DNA of 64,000 nt. It comes from an uncultured Bacteroidales bacterium. Its GTDB lineage: Bacteria; Bacteroidota; Bacteroidia; Bacteroidales; UBA4417. The notes beneath the pieces were generated by a model, which did no database searches, was not told the origin of the DNA, and saw only the letters and a list, made by a program, of their open reading frames with translations. The first letter of the stretch is position 1. The number at the start of each line of letters is the position of its first letter. Where the stretch lies: assembly GCA_903879715.1 (NCBI GenBank), contig CAIRMR010000176.1:1-64000 (forward strand), in the 5' to 3' direction. Below, in pieces: positions 32,817 to 41,444 of this stretch. Both the position numbers and the translations under genes were made by a program.

Positions 32817-34105
32817 TTCTGGAGTTTTACGTGTTCTTCAAATTCTTCACGGAAATGACGTATTGCACTTGCAACCGGCCATGCTGCTGCATCACCAAGC
32901 GGGCAAATCGTATTTCCTTCAATATGTTTTGAGATATCAACCAGCAGGTCGATGTCTTTCATGGTTCCGTGTCCGGATTCTATCCGATGTAGTATTTTTT
33001 CCATCCAACCGGTTCCTTCACGGCATGGACTGCATTGCCCGCAGGATTCGTGGTGGTAGAATTTTGCAAAAGTGAGCAGGTTTTTAACAATACAAGTAGT
33101 CTCGTCCATTACGATAAATCCTCCGGATCCAAGCATGGTACCCGATTGAAAACCACCTTCCGACAAGGATTCATAACTCATCAGCCTTGGCTTTCCCTCA
33201 GCGGTTTTAAGTATCAGGTTGGCAGGAAGAATAGGTACTGATGATCCGCCTGCAACAACAGCTTTCAGTGTATGGCCGGGGCGGATGCCGCCGCAATACT
33301 CATCACTGTAAATAAATTCTTCAACCGGCAAACCCAGTTCAATTTCGTAAATGCCTGGTTTATTAATATGGCCACAGGCAGAAATCAGTTTAGTTCCTTT
33401 GCTGTTGCCGATTCCGACGGCTGAATAAGCTTCTCCACCGTTATTAATTATCCAGGGAAGCGCAGCAATGGTTTCTACATTATTTACAACTGTAGGACAG
33501 CCATATAATCCGACAACGGCTGGAAATGGTGGTTTGATCCTTGGATTTCCTCGTTTGCCTTCGAGTGATTCGAGTAATGCAGTTTCTTCACCACAAATGT
33601 AAGCTCCGGCACCTGGCTGGCAATACAAATCAAGGGAATAACCGCTTCCTAAGATGTTTTCACCCAAGAATCCATTTTTATATGCTTCAGCTATTGCTTT
33701 TTCAATGATACGGAGGACATAAAATAATTCGCCACGGATATAAATGTAGGAAGTTCGTGCTCCCAGAGCGTAAGAGCCAAGTATCATTCCTTCGATAAGC
33801 TGGTGTGGATTGAGTTGGCCAATATGCCTGTCTTTAAAAGTTCCGGGTTCGCTTTCATCAAAATTGCAGACGAAATATCTCGGATTATTTGTTTTCTTAT
33901 CAATAAATCCCCATTTCATTCCTGCGGGGAAACCGGCGCCGCCACGTCCGCGTAAACCGGATTTGGTTACTTCGCTGGTTACCTGGTCAGGAGTGAAGTT
34001 TTTCAGTACTTTTTCGACAGCTGAATATCCTCCCAATTTTCTGTAAACCTCGAAACTGGCCAGACCGGGAACGTCAATATTTTTTAAAAGTATTTTCTCG
34101 GCCAT
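32804..34105 (-). CDS. nuoF: NADH-quinone oxidoreductase subunit F
   Basis: NuoF oxidises NADH at FMN and holds cluster N3. The 433-residue protein has the glycine-rich RGRGGAGFPAGMKWGF nucleotide site, the second GAGAYICGEETALLESLEG loop, and N3 ligands in CGQCSPCREGTGW with the distant ICPLGDAAAWP Cys. Together with nuoE and nuoG this shows that the complex can take electrons from NADH, unlike the 11-subunit form. Confidence 0.95.
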   Translation of the reverse strand: MAEKILLKNIDVPGLASFEVYRKLGGYSAVEKVLKNFTPDQVTSEVTKSGLRGRGGAGFPAGMKWGFIDKKTNNPRYFVCNFDESEPGTFKDRHIGQLNPHQLIEGMILGSYALGARTSYIYIRGELFYVLRIIEKAIAEAYKNGFLGENILGSGYSLDLYCQPGAGAYICGEETALLESLEGKRGNPRIKPPFPAVVGLYGCPTVVNNVETIAALPWIINNGGEAYSAVGIGNSKGTKLISACGHINKPGIYEIELGLPVEEFIYSDEYCGGIRPGHTLKAVVAGGSSVPILPANLILKTAEGKPRLMSYESLSEGGFQSGTMLGSGGFIVMDETTCIVKNLLTFAKFYHHESCGQCSPCREGTGWMEKILHRIESGHGTMKDIDLLVDISKHIEGNTICPLGDAAAWPVASAIRHFREEFEEHVKLQKCPF

Positions 34106-34108
34106 GGT

Positions 34109-34639
34109 TTACAGGTAGGGATTTGTATGCGAAGTTTTATTTTCGGCCTGCCATTTTTCAAGCAAATCGTCAGCTTTCTGCGTGGTAAGATTTTCGTGGT
34201 ATTCAGTTCCAACCTGGATTACAGGAGCATTCCCACAGGCGGCAAGGCATTCAACAGTTTTGATTGTAAATTTACCATCAGCAGTAGTTTCGCCGGCTTT
34301 AATTCCAAGACGATTTTCAAAATGAGCCAGAATTTCTTCGGAACCTTTTAACATACATGGTCCGGTTTGGCAGACTTCAATAACACAATTACCAACCGGT
34401 TGCAGGTTGAACATGCTGTAAAACGAAGCAACTTCAAAAACTTCAATAGGTTGAATATCAAGTAAGGATGCCACGTATTCCATAGTTTCGGAACTCAACC
34501 ATCCGTGGTTTTCGGCCTGGGCAATATGCAATACAGGAAGTAAGGCTGATTTCTGCCTGCCTTCCGGGTAGCGTTTTATGATCTTGTTTACGAGATCAAG
34601 CGTTTCGCGGTTAAATTCTATGTTGAGCTTTTCTGGCAT
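34109..34639 (-). CDS. nuoE: NADH-quinone oxidoreductase subunit E
   Basis: A thioredoxin-fold subunit carrying [2Fe-2S] cluster N1a. Ligands are in VCQTGPCML and VECLAACGNAP, the usual C-x4-C and C-x3-C pattern. The N-terminal helices (EVASFYSMFNLQPVG) are normal. 176 residues; it starts after a repeat-bearing gap from nuoD and precedes nuoF by 3 bases. Confidence 0.94.
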   Translation of the reverse strand: MPEKLNIEFNRETLDLVNKIIKRYPEGRQKSALLPVLHIAQAENHGWLSSETMEYVASLLDIQPIEVFEVASFYSMFNLQPVGNCVIEVCQTGPCMLKGSEEILAHFENRLGIKAGETTADGKFTIKTVECLAACGNAPVIQVGTEYHENLTTQKADDLLEKWQAENKTSHTNPYL

Positions 34640-34644
34640 TTAAA

Positions 34645-34828
34645 AGTTTCTGGTTTCTGGTTAAAGTAGCTGGAAGCCGGAAGACCGAAGTCGGAAGACC
34701 TGTTTACTATTTTTAATTTGAAGCATTTATCAATTTATATATCTTTATTTCTCACAATTCTATACGAAATTTAAGCACTAGTGTCTCCCGACTTCCGACT
34801 TCCGACCTCTGACTTCTGACTTCCGTCT
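34645..34828. repeat. GAAGTCGGAAG / CTTCCGACTTC repeat with inverted arms
   Basis: The nuoD-nuoE spacer has GGAAGCCGGAAGACCGAAGTCGG-like units at one end (34670-34700) and CCCGACTTCCGACTTCCGAC-like units at the other (34785-34828). The two ends are complementary, so a long hairpin across the spacer is possible. The family recurs at 59757-60034 in the etf gap. Confidence 0.7.
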
Positions 34829-34830
34829 TT

Positions 34831-36066
34831 TTAAGCATCTAATTCCCCAGCAATTACATTCATCGAACTCATCGTAAGAATGGCATCGGATAACATTGCT
34901 CCTTTAACCATTTCGGGATAAGCCTGGTAATAAATAAAGCATGGGCGGCGGAAATGTAGTCGTGAAGCGGTACGGCCGCCATCACTGACAAGGTAAAAAC
35001 CAAGTTCGCCATTGGCTGCTTCAATGCTATGGTAAACTTCGCCGACAGGAATATCGGTTTCGCCCATCACTATTTTGAAATGCCAGATTAGTGCTTCCAT
35101 GTTATTATACACTTTTTCCTTAGGAGGTAATACAAATCTTGGATCCGGCGCAAAATAAGTTTCCTTATCTTCCATCTTATCGAGTTTTGCAATTGCCTGT
35201 TCGATAATGGATAGACTTTGCCTCATTTCTTCCTGCCTTACCATAAAGCGGTCATACGTATCACCATTCTGTCCGACAGGTATTATAAAATCAAAATCTT
35301 CGTAAGAGCAATACGGATTCATGACGCGAACATCATAATCAACACCACAAGCACGCAGATTTGGACCTGTAAATCCATATGCAAGAGCACGTTCAGCTGA
35401 GAATGCGCCAACATCAATAGTACGATCCATAAAAATACGGTTTCGCGCCAGCAATCTTTCAAATTCATTGAGTTTGGCCGGATAATCTTTCAGGAAGAAC
35501 CTGATCTTTTCCCAGGCTTTAGCACTGAAATTACGTTCGAATCCGCCAATTCTACCCATATTGGTTGTGAGGCGCGATCCGCAAATCTCCTCATAAATCT
35601 CGTAAATGAATTCCCTGTTCTGGAAAATATATGTGAAACCGGTAAGCGCTCCGCTATCCACACCAATCACGCTGTTACAAATCAGGTGGTCGGCAATGCG
35701 GGCAAGTTCCATTACTATGATCCGGAGGTAATCAACACGTTTCGGCGTTTGAATCCCAAGCAATTTTTCAACTGTCATGTGCCAGCCCATATTATTGAGC
35801 GGTGCTGAGCAGTAATTCAACCTGTCGGTAAGCGGTGTAACCTGGTAAAAAGGCCTGCGTTCGGCTATTTTCTCGAAAGCACGGTGAATGTAGCCAATAG
35901 TTTGTTCGGTACTTACAATAAATTCGCCATCCATCAGCATCACGTTCTGGAAAACGCCATGCGTAGCCGGATGAGTAGGGCCAACATTTAATGTGTTGTA
36001 CTCCTTTGGCTCTTCCGCTTTAACGAAATCTCTTACCCAGTAATCCGAATCCAGTTCTTTTGCCAT
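34831..36066 (-). CDS. nuoD: NADH-quinone oxidoreductase subunit D
   Basis: The 49-kDa subunit lines the quinone site with NuoB. The 411-residue protein has VGPTHPATHGVFQNVMLMDG near the N-terminus (the loop with the key His), IGYIHRAFEKIAE, and the C-terminal RLHFRRPCFIYY region. It is not fused to NuoC, whereas several Bacteroidota have a NuoCD fusion. It is set off from nuoC and nuoE by repeat-filled spacers. Confidence 0.95.
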   Translation of the reverse strand: MAKELDSDYWVRDFVKAEEPKEYNTLNVGPTHPATHGVFQNVMLMDGEFIVSTEQTIGYIHRAFEKIAERRPFYQVTPLTDRLNYCSAPLNNMGWHMTVEKLLGIQTPKRVDYLRIIVMELARIADHLICNSVIGVDSGALTGFTYIFQNREFIYEIYEEICGSRLTTNMGRIGGFERNFSAKAWEKIRFFLKDYPAKLNEFERLLARNRIFMDRTIDVGAFSAERALAYGFTGPNLRACGVDYDVRVMNPYCSYEDFDFIIPVGQNGDTYDRFMVRQEEMRQSLSIIEQAIAKLDKMEDKETYFAPDPRFVLPPKEKVYNNMEALIWHFKIVMGETDIPVGEVYHSIEAANGELGFYLVSDGGRTASRLHFRRPCFIYYQAYPEMVKGAMLSDAILTMSSMNVIAGELDA

Positions 36067-36091
36067 GTATTGTTTTGTATTCTTTTTTATT

Positions 36092-36340
36092 CGGTTAATC
36101 GTTAATCGTTATTTGTTAATCATAATTCGTTAATCGTTATTTGTTATTCGTGAATCGTTCCCTTCGACTACGCTCAGGGTAAAATTCGTGAATCGTTATT
36201 CGTGAATCGTATTCGTGAATCGTTATTCGTTATTCGTTATTCGTTATTCGTGAATCAGAAATCGTAACTCATAAATCGTAACTCGTAAATCGTAACTCGT
36301 AACTCGTAACTCGTAAATCGTAACTCGTAAATCGTTACTT
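36092..36340. repeat. ATTCGTGAATCGTT short-period repeat
   Basis: The 321-base nuoC-nuoD spacer is almost wholly repeats: GTTAATCGTTATTTGTTAAT, then CGTTATTCGTGAAT, then CGTAACTCGTAAAT units with period 7-8. A CCCTTCGACTACGCTCAGGG near-palindrome lies inside at 36160-36179. The words are the reverse complement of those in the hdrA-flxD gap. The unit drifts gradually along the block, as if expanded by slippage. Confidence 0.75.
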
Positions 36341-36387
36341 ATCCCCACTACCTTTTTCTATTAACTATTAACTTTTCCCCCCTTCCC

Positions 36388-36951
36388 TCACCGCCCAAAC
36401 ATCCCGTCATTCTTATCTTCCCTCGTCTGGTCCTCAAGCGGGAAATCCTTTCGCATCGGGAATCCGACAAAATCATCAATATTCAGAATACGCACCAGGT
36501 TGGGATGGCCTTCGAATTGTATTCCGAAGAATTCGAAAGTTTCGCGTTCCATCCAGTTGGCTGAAGGCCAGATTGTTGTTAATGTTGGAATTTTCGGATC
36601 ATTTATATCAGTGGCTGTCTTGATTCTTATCCTGTGGTTGTTAACGAAGCTGTGCAAATGATAAACTACTCCAAGTTGTTCTTTTTCAAGATAATGCATT
36701 CCGCAAAGTGTAGTCAGGAAATTGAACTGCAGGTCATTGTCATCGCGAAGGAATTGAAATACGTTTTGAATTTCTTCTTTTTTTACATAAATGCAAAGCA
36801 TATCAGCCTGTAATTCATGCGATTGTATAGCATCGCTGAATTGATCAGTGAGTTTACTTACAACTAAATTGTTTCTTTCGGGATTGATCTGGAACACTAA
36901 GCAGTATTTTGAAGGAGATTTTTTTCGGGGAATTCTTTCTTTTTCAACCAA
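36388..36951 (-). CDS. nuoC: NADH-quinone oxidoreductase subunit C
   Basis: The 30-kDa subunit packs against NuoD in the peripheral arm. The 187-residue protein has the family signature WMERETFEFFGIQFEGHPN and ends FPLEDQTREDKND. The N-terminal part is typical in length. It follows nuoB by 32 bases. Confidence 0.92.
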   Translation of the reverse strand: MVEKERIPRKKSPSKYCLVFQINPERNNLVVSKLTDQFSDAIQSHELQADMLCIYVKKEEIQNVFQFLRDDNDLQFNFLTTLCGMHYLEKEQLGVVYHLHSFVNNHRIRIKTATDINDPKIPTLTTIWPSANWMERETFEFFGIQFEGHPNLVRILNIDDFVGFPMRKDFPLEDQTREDKNDGMFGR

Positions 36952-36983
36952 CGATTTTCAAAGATACCGAATTAGCCTGAAAA

Positions 36984-37571
36984 TTATTCCATATTATATT
37001 TTTTCATTAAATCTTCGTATTCTTTGGAACTTCTTCGTCTCAGCGATTCGTTGCCGACAAGCTCCTGAATTTTAATAATCCCATCGATAATTTGTTCCGG
37101 TCGGGGAGGGCATCCCGGCACATAAACATCAACCGGAATTACGCGGTCAATTCCCTGCAATACGCTGTAAGTATCGAATATTCCGCCACTCGAAGCGCAT
37201 GCGCCAACGGCAATAACCCATTTGGGTTCAGCCATCTGTATATAGATTTCGCGTAAAACGGGTCCCATTTTTTTTGCCACGGTACCCATAACCATCAGCA
37301 GATCACTTTGGCGTGGCGAAAAGCTTAAGCGCTCGGAGCCGAAGCGTGCCAGGTCGTAATGCGAGGCCATGGTAGCCATAAACTCGATTCCACAGCATGA
37401 AGTGGCAAAAGGCAATGGCCACAAGGAATTTTTGCGGGCTAAGCCAACCGCTTTATCAAGCGAAGTAGCAAAAAATCCTTGCCCGGAAATTCCATCAGGA
37501 GTTTCGGCAACAGTTGGTTTTATGATTTGATTTTGATTTTCTGACATGAACGAGTTGTTTATAGCTTTCAT
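36984..37571 (-). CDS. nuoB: NADH-quinone oxidoreductase subunit B
   Basis: NuoB carries N2, the last Fe-S cluster before quinone. Ligands are visible in ATSCCGIEF (adjacent Cys pair), VGACASSGG and PGCPPRPEQI. The 195-residue start at 37571 overlaps the nuoA stop as TAATG, favouring coupling. An in-frame ATG eight codons later is the alternative. Confidence 0.94.
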   Translation of the reverse strand: MKAINNSFMSENQNQIIKPTVAETPDGISGQGFFATSLDKAVGLARKNSLWPLPFATSCCGIEFMATMASHYDLARFGSERLSFSPRQSDLLMVMGTVAKKMGPVLREIYIQMAEPKWVIAVGACASSGGIFDTYSVLQGIDRVIPVDVYVPGCPPRPEQIIDGIIKIQELVGNESLRRRSSKEYEDLMKKYNME

Positions 37572-37933
37572 TATCGTTTATCCCATTTTAAAGCTCCCTT
37601 GAGGATTATATATACAAAACCGGCCAGGACAAGTGCCATAAATAACAACATTTCGATAAATCCGTCTTTTCCAAGAGCCCTTAAATTAACAGCCCAGGGA
37701 TACATAAATATAACTTCCACATCGAAAAGAACAAAGAGTATAGCGATGAGAAAATATTTTACTGAAAATGGGCTGCGGGCATTTCCCATGCCTTCGATAC
37801 CACATTCAAAGTTCTCAAGTTTGGCTTTCGATGAACGCTTTGGACCAAGAATATGAGTCAGGATCATCGTAGTAATAACGAAGCCGAGAACGACAATAGA
37901 TTGAATTAATATGGGTAAGTAATCTTTAGGCAT
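37571..37933 (-). CDS. nuoA: NADH-quinone oxidoreductase subunit A
   Basis: A 120-residue, three-helix subunit. The loop ENFECGIEGMGNAR with its buried Cys and the helix ILFVLFDVEVIFMYPWAV are diagnostic of NuoA/ND3. It is the first gene of the operon, about 140 bases after a candidate promoter. Confidence 0.94.
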   Translation of the reverse strand: MPKDYLPILIQSIVVLGFVITTMILTHILGPKRSSKAKLENFECGIEGMGNARSPFSVKYFLIAILFVLFDVEVIFMYPWAVNLRALGKDGFIEMLLFMALVLAGFVYIILKGALKWDKR

Positions 37934-38073
37934 CTTGTTTAAAGTATTGTGAAAACATTAACGGTTGAAATTCCGTATTGTTTGTAAAAATAGAAATTTA
38001 TTCTAAAAAAAGTAGATTTTGCTGATTCTATCTGAATAGTTCCCGGATATGAGCATAACTTATGGCATTCCTG

Positions 38074-38100
38074 CAAAGTTATAAAATAATATACTGCCAA
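38074..38100 (-). promoter_or_regulatory. Candidate nuo operon promoter
   Basis: On the minus strand a TTG (38098-38100) and TAACTTTG (38074-38081) fit the -33/-7 pattern with 16-base spacing. The nuo mRNA would start near 38067, with a leader of about 130 bases. The other part of this 366-base intergenic region, before ldh, shows no recognised box. Confidence 0.4.
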
Positions 38101-38299
38101 TTTAAAAGGTTCATGCATTTACTTTCAAATGTATATTTCGGGAAATCAAACTTAGGATGCCTGAAACTTAAACCTTAATAAATTGTTATTATGTTAGAAA
38201 TTTCATTTGAAGTTATCGACCAATTTCCTAATGAACTATAAGTGTATAAAGTTTTAACATTGCAGTTTAAGGAAGGAAAACAAATATTAAAATTCGAAA

Positions 38300-39280
38300 A
38301 TGACTAATAAAGCAGAATTTGAAAAACGGCGTAAAGTGGTAGTTGTAGGAGCCGGCGCGGTGGGAGCAACATATTGTTATGCACTTGCGCAGAGTGGACT
38401 GGCAGATGAAATCGTGCTTATCGATATGAATAATGATCTGGTACAAGGGCAGGTTCTTGACCTGATTCATGGACAACCATTTTTCCCAACCGTTGATATC
38501 CGCGCGGGAAATTCGGAAGATTACAAGGATGCCAAACTTGTTGTTATTACAGCCGGTGCCGCTCAGAAACCTGGTGAGACTCGTTTGCAATTACTGAAAA
38601 AAAATTCAGAAATAGTTGGCAGTATTGCTGACGAAATTGCCGCGCATAAATGTGAAGGTGTAATGCTTATTGTCAGCAACCCGGTTGATGTGTTAACGTA
38701 TGTTGCCTTGAAGCGTTCCGGATGGGATAGGAGCAGGGTAATCGGTTCGGGTACAGTGCTCGACAGTGCAAGGTTCAGGCATTTGCTTGGCGAACATTGT
38801 GGTGTGGATGTGCATAATGTTCATGCTTATATGCTTGGTGAACATGGTGACAGCGAATTTGCAGCCTGGTCAATGACTCATGTGGCAGGTATTAGTATCG
38901 ACGAATATTGTCCTTCCTGTGGCAAGTGCTCCGACTGGGAGAATAAACGGCAAATACTGGAGCAGCAGGTCCGCGATTCAGCTTATCATATTATCAATTA
39001 TAAAGGTTCAACGCATTATGCAGTAGGCCTTGCGCTGGTAAAAATTACAGAAGCCATTCTCCGCGGCCAAAGCAGTGTGCTTACCGTTTCAGTTTTGCTT
39101 GAAGGCGAATTCGGTTTAAATGATGTTTGTTTGAGTGTGCCATGTATAGTATCGGATGGTGGCGTGAATAAGATTATTAAGAGTCCACTGACTGCATCAG
39201 AAATTGAATCTTTAAAACGTTCAGCGGAAATTTTAAGACAATCTATAATGTCTCTTGATGGGATTTCAAGTAGCAATTAA
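38300..39280 (+). CDS. ldh: L-lactate dehydrogenase
   Basis: It interconverts pyruvate and lactate with NAD(H). The 326-residue protein has GAGAVGA at 17-23, D42 after the second strand (NAD preference), and AQKPGETRLQLL, in which Q89 marks a lactate and not a malate enzyme. The catalytic region YMLGEHGDSE contains H182. An odd detail is EYCPSCGKC at residues 202-210, a CxxCxxC in the surface region after the active-site helix, where many LDHs have a plain loop. It is divergent from nuo. Confidence 0.92.
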   Translation: MTNKAEFEKRRKVVVVGAGAVGATYCYALAQSGLADEIVLIDMNNDLVQGQVLDLIHGQPFFPTVDIRAGNSEDYKDAKLVVITAGAAQKPGETRLQLLKKNSEIVGSIADEIAAHKCEGVMLIVSNPVDVLTYVALKRSGWDRSRVIGSGTVLDSARFRHLLGEHCGVDVHNVHAYMLGEHGDSEFAAWSMTHVAGISIDEYCPSCGKCSDWENKRQILEQQVRDSAYHIINYKGSTHYAVGLALVKITEAILRGQSSVLTVSVLLEGEFGLNDVCLSVPCIVSDGGVNKIIKSPLTASEIESLKRSAEILRQSIMSLDGISSSN

Positions 39281-39312
39281 CTTCAGGCATCAGCCATCTT
39301 CATTTTAGGGTT

Positions 39313-39723
39313 TGAAAGCAGAAATTGTATGAAATAGTAAAGCACCAGTTGCAAGCCGTGGGTTTGTGGGAAGAAGTTAAGGACAGGCTTAAAACTCCGG
39401 CTGTAAGGCTTTCAATCGGGCAACAACAGCGTTTGTGCCTCGCCCGTGGGCTGGCGGTTGAACCTGAATTTATACTGGGAGATGAAGCTACATCTGCTCT
39501 TGATCCACTCTCGACTACTAAGATTGAAGAAATGTTCCTTACACTCAAGGAAAAATACAGCATTGTGCGTGTTACCCATACTTTACGCCAGGCAAAAAGA
39601 ATCTCATATTATATCGCCTTTATGTACATGGGCGAGTTGATTGAGTTTGGTCCCGCCACCGAAGTATTCAGCAATCCGAAGCATAAACTCACAAAGGAAT
39701 ACCTGGATGGAAGTTTCAGCTAG
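39313..39723 (+). pseudogene. Truncated PstB phosphate-transporter ATPase remnant
   Basis: The frame from 39325 (TTG) encodes 132 residues that match the C-terminal half of PstB: WEEVKDRL, then the ABC signature region, Walker B and the VTHTLRQAKR switch, then AFMYMGELIEFGP and the family end. Walker A and the whole N-terminal half are missing, and an in-frame TGA lies at 39313. The key motifs have also decayed: LSGGQQQR reads LSIGQQQR, and the LLLDEP Walker B reads ILGDEA. No other pst gene is present. It cannot work as an ATPase alone. It starts just 33 bases after ldh, so a deletion probably fused this relic to its present neighbour. Confidence 0.8.
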
Positions 39724-39844
39724 ATCATCCCTGGATCCCTTCTTGGTAACTCAAGATCAAAGTCTCTTTTGCAAATTCGTCGGAAATTCCGTATATTAGT
39801 ACCACCAAATTAGACTGGCTAATAACTTAATACCCAAGGGAATT

Positions 39845-40210
39845 ATGAAAAAGCGAGATCGTTTGACTGAAGTCGCAGATTTGAAAGCAGTTGCCCATTT
39901 TGAAGATGAGCTTGTACTTTTTATTGACAGTGAAGATCCGAATGTCCCTTCCTCACTTTGTGTTCAGGCTGATTTTGACAGGCTCCAGTTCGGTCCGGTA
40001 CAACCGATGGGTGTATACCTGGAAACTAAACCATACCAACGCATTCATGATGGTGACAGGCGGATATCGTACCGGCAGCGTATCCAGGAAGAGATAAACC
40101 CTGAAGTGGTTGCTGTGATGCTTAATGATTTTTCGCAAAAACGGTTGCTTAAACTGGAAAACCTGGAGCACTTTAAACACAATTTTCCTGAATGGGAACC
40201 AGGAGGTTAG
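39845..40210 (+). CDS. Small hypothetical protein
   Basis: A 121-residue soluble protein rich in charged residues, without signal peptide or helix. No family was recognised. The sequence looks compact and coding, with a stretch of acidic and aromatic residues early (HFEDELVLFIDSEDPN) and a basic C-terminal part (QKRLLKLENLEHFKHNF). It stands alone between the pstB relic and a convergent oxidoreductase. Confidence 0.6.
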   Translation: MKKRDRLTEVADLKAVAHFEDELVLFIDSEDPNVPSSLCVQADFDRLQFGPVQPMGVYLETKPYQRIHDGDRRISYRQRIQEEINPEVVAVMLNDFSQKRLLKLENLEHFKHNFPEWEPGG

Positions 40211-40316
40211 AAGAGGTTCAAGTTGTGTAAATTGTTAGACAAGATATTTTCCTTCCTGAAAAAAGGAGTAATAGTATGACTTGTTTAAAATATGCAACCC
40301 GTGTCATTTAAGTTGT

Positions 40317-41261
40317 TTACAGAATGATAATGACTTTCCCCCTTGGTCTCCCTTTTTCTGCAAATTCAAATGCTTCGGATGCCTTTTCCAAAGTAAAAAT
40401 ATTTTCTATGACCGGTTTTAACTTCTTCTCACTGAAGAGTTTTTCAATCTCTTCGAAATCTTCCCTTCTTTTGCGCATATTCATTGATGTGATCCGTTTA
40501 CGGGAAAACAGCCAGACTAATGATGTTAAAAACCCCGGAGCAAGCAAAATCAGCGGTGAAGCATAAGTACCATCTTTCTTAAGCAGTCGGAAAATATCCT
40601 TAAATTTCATCTGCCCCCAGGCATCAACAATTGCATCATACTCATCTGATATACCTGCCATATCTTCTTTCCTATATCCGATAATTTTATCTGCGCCAAG
40701 CTGCATTGCCAATTCACTGTTTCCGGAACTGCACGATGCTGTTATTACAGCTCCTTTTGCCTTTGCAATCTGAAGCGCAAAATGCCCGACTCCCCCGGTT
40801 GCTCCATTTATCAGCAGTTTGCTTCCGGCGGTTACCCCACACCTTCTTATGCCGTTTAAGGCTGTGAGCGCTGCCACAGGAAGTGATGCCGCTTCCTGAA
40901 ACGACATTCCATATGGGATAAGCCTGACGTTTTTCGGTTCTGTTACAAGTAATTCAGACAGGGAACCTGGTTTCCCAAAAAAGATCGGTACTACCCCATA
41001 AACTCTGTCACCTGCTTTAAATTTACTATCTCCATCAGCTGGCTTTCTAACAATTCCTGCAAAATCAGAACCTACTATCTTAGGTAATTTTGCTCCCGGC
41101 AGAAGCCCTGTATTTGCATTAAATATCTTGTAGTCTACCGGATTAACTGAAACCGCTTTCACTTCGATTAACATCTGGTTTTTGCCGGCAACAGCATCGG
41201 GCAGATCACCGTAAATACCGGTCTCTGATTTCTTAAAGGATAACTTGTAAAACGCTTTCAT
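40317..41261 (-). CDS. NAD(P)-dependent zinc-type/quinone oxidoreductase, MDR family
   Basis: A 314-residue medium-chain dehydrogenase/reductase. The N-terminal GroES-like domain has VNPVDYKIFNANTG and the core VGSDFAGIVRK. The cofactor domain has LLINGATGGVGHFALQIAKA, the AxxGVG pattern. Zn-ligand cysteines of alcohol dehydrogenases are absent, so it is closer to zeta-crystallin-like quinone or enone reductases. The substrate is unknown. No operon partner is seen. Confidence 0.85.
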   Translation of the reverse strand: MKAFYKLSFKKSETGIYGDLPDAVAGKNQMLIEVKAVSVNPVDYKIFNANTGLLPGAKLPKIVGSDFAGIVRKPADGDSKFKAGDRVYGVVPIFFGKPGSLSELLVTEPKNVRLIPYGMSFQEAASLPVAALTALNGIRRCGVTAGSKLLINGATGGVGHFALQIAKAKGAVITASCSSGNSELAMQLGADKIIGYRKEDMAGISDEYDAIVDAWGQMKFKDIFRLLKKDGTYASPLILLAPGFLTSLVWLFSRKRITSMNMRKRREDFEEIEKLFSEKKLKPVIENIFTLEKASEAFEFAEKGRPRGKVIIIL

Positions 41262-41431
41262 AAAAATTCTTTTTCAGTAATGATTGCAGGCTAAGTAATA
41301 ATATAATAAACAACTACAAAGAGCCAATTGTTTTCACTTTAAATTACGGTTTAGATTAACAACCCAAACTTAATGTTTGTCTTATCAGGATTAATCCAAT
41401 CAACACAAATATATGCAGTAATTTATTTAAT

Positions 41432-41439
41432 TAACTTTG
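41432..41439 (+). promoter_or_regulatory. Candidate -7 box directly before a start codon
   Basis: TAACTTTG fits TAnnTTTG and ends only 5 bases before the ATG at 41445. If active, transcription would begin at or next to the start codon, giving a leaderless or near-leaderless mRNA. Confidence 0.35.
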
Positions 41440-41444
41440 AGACC

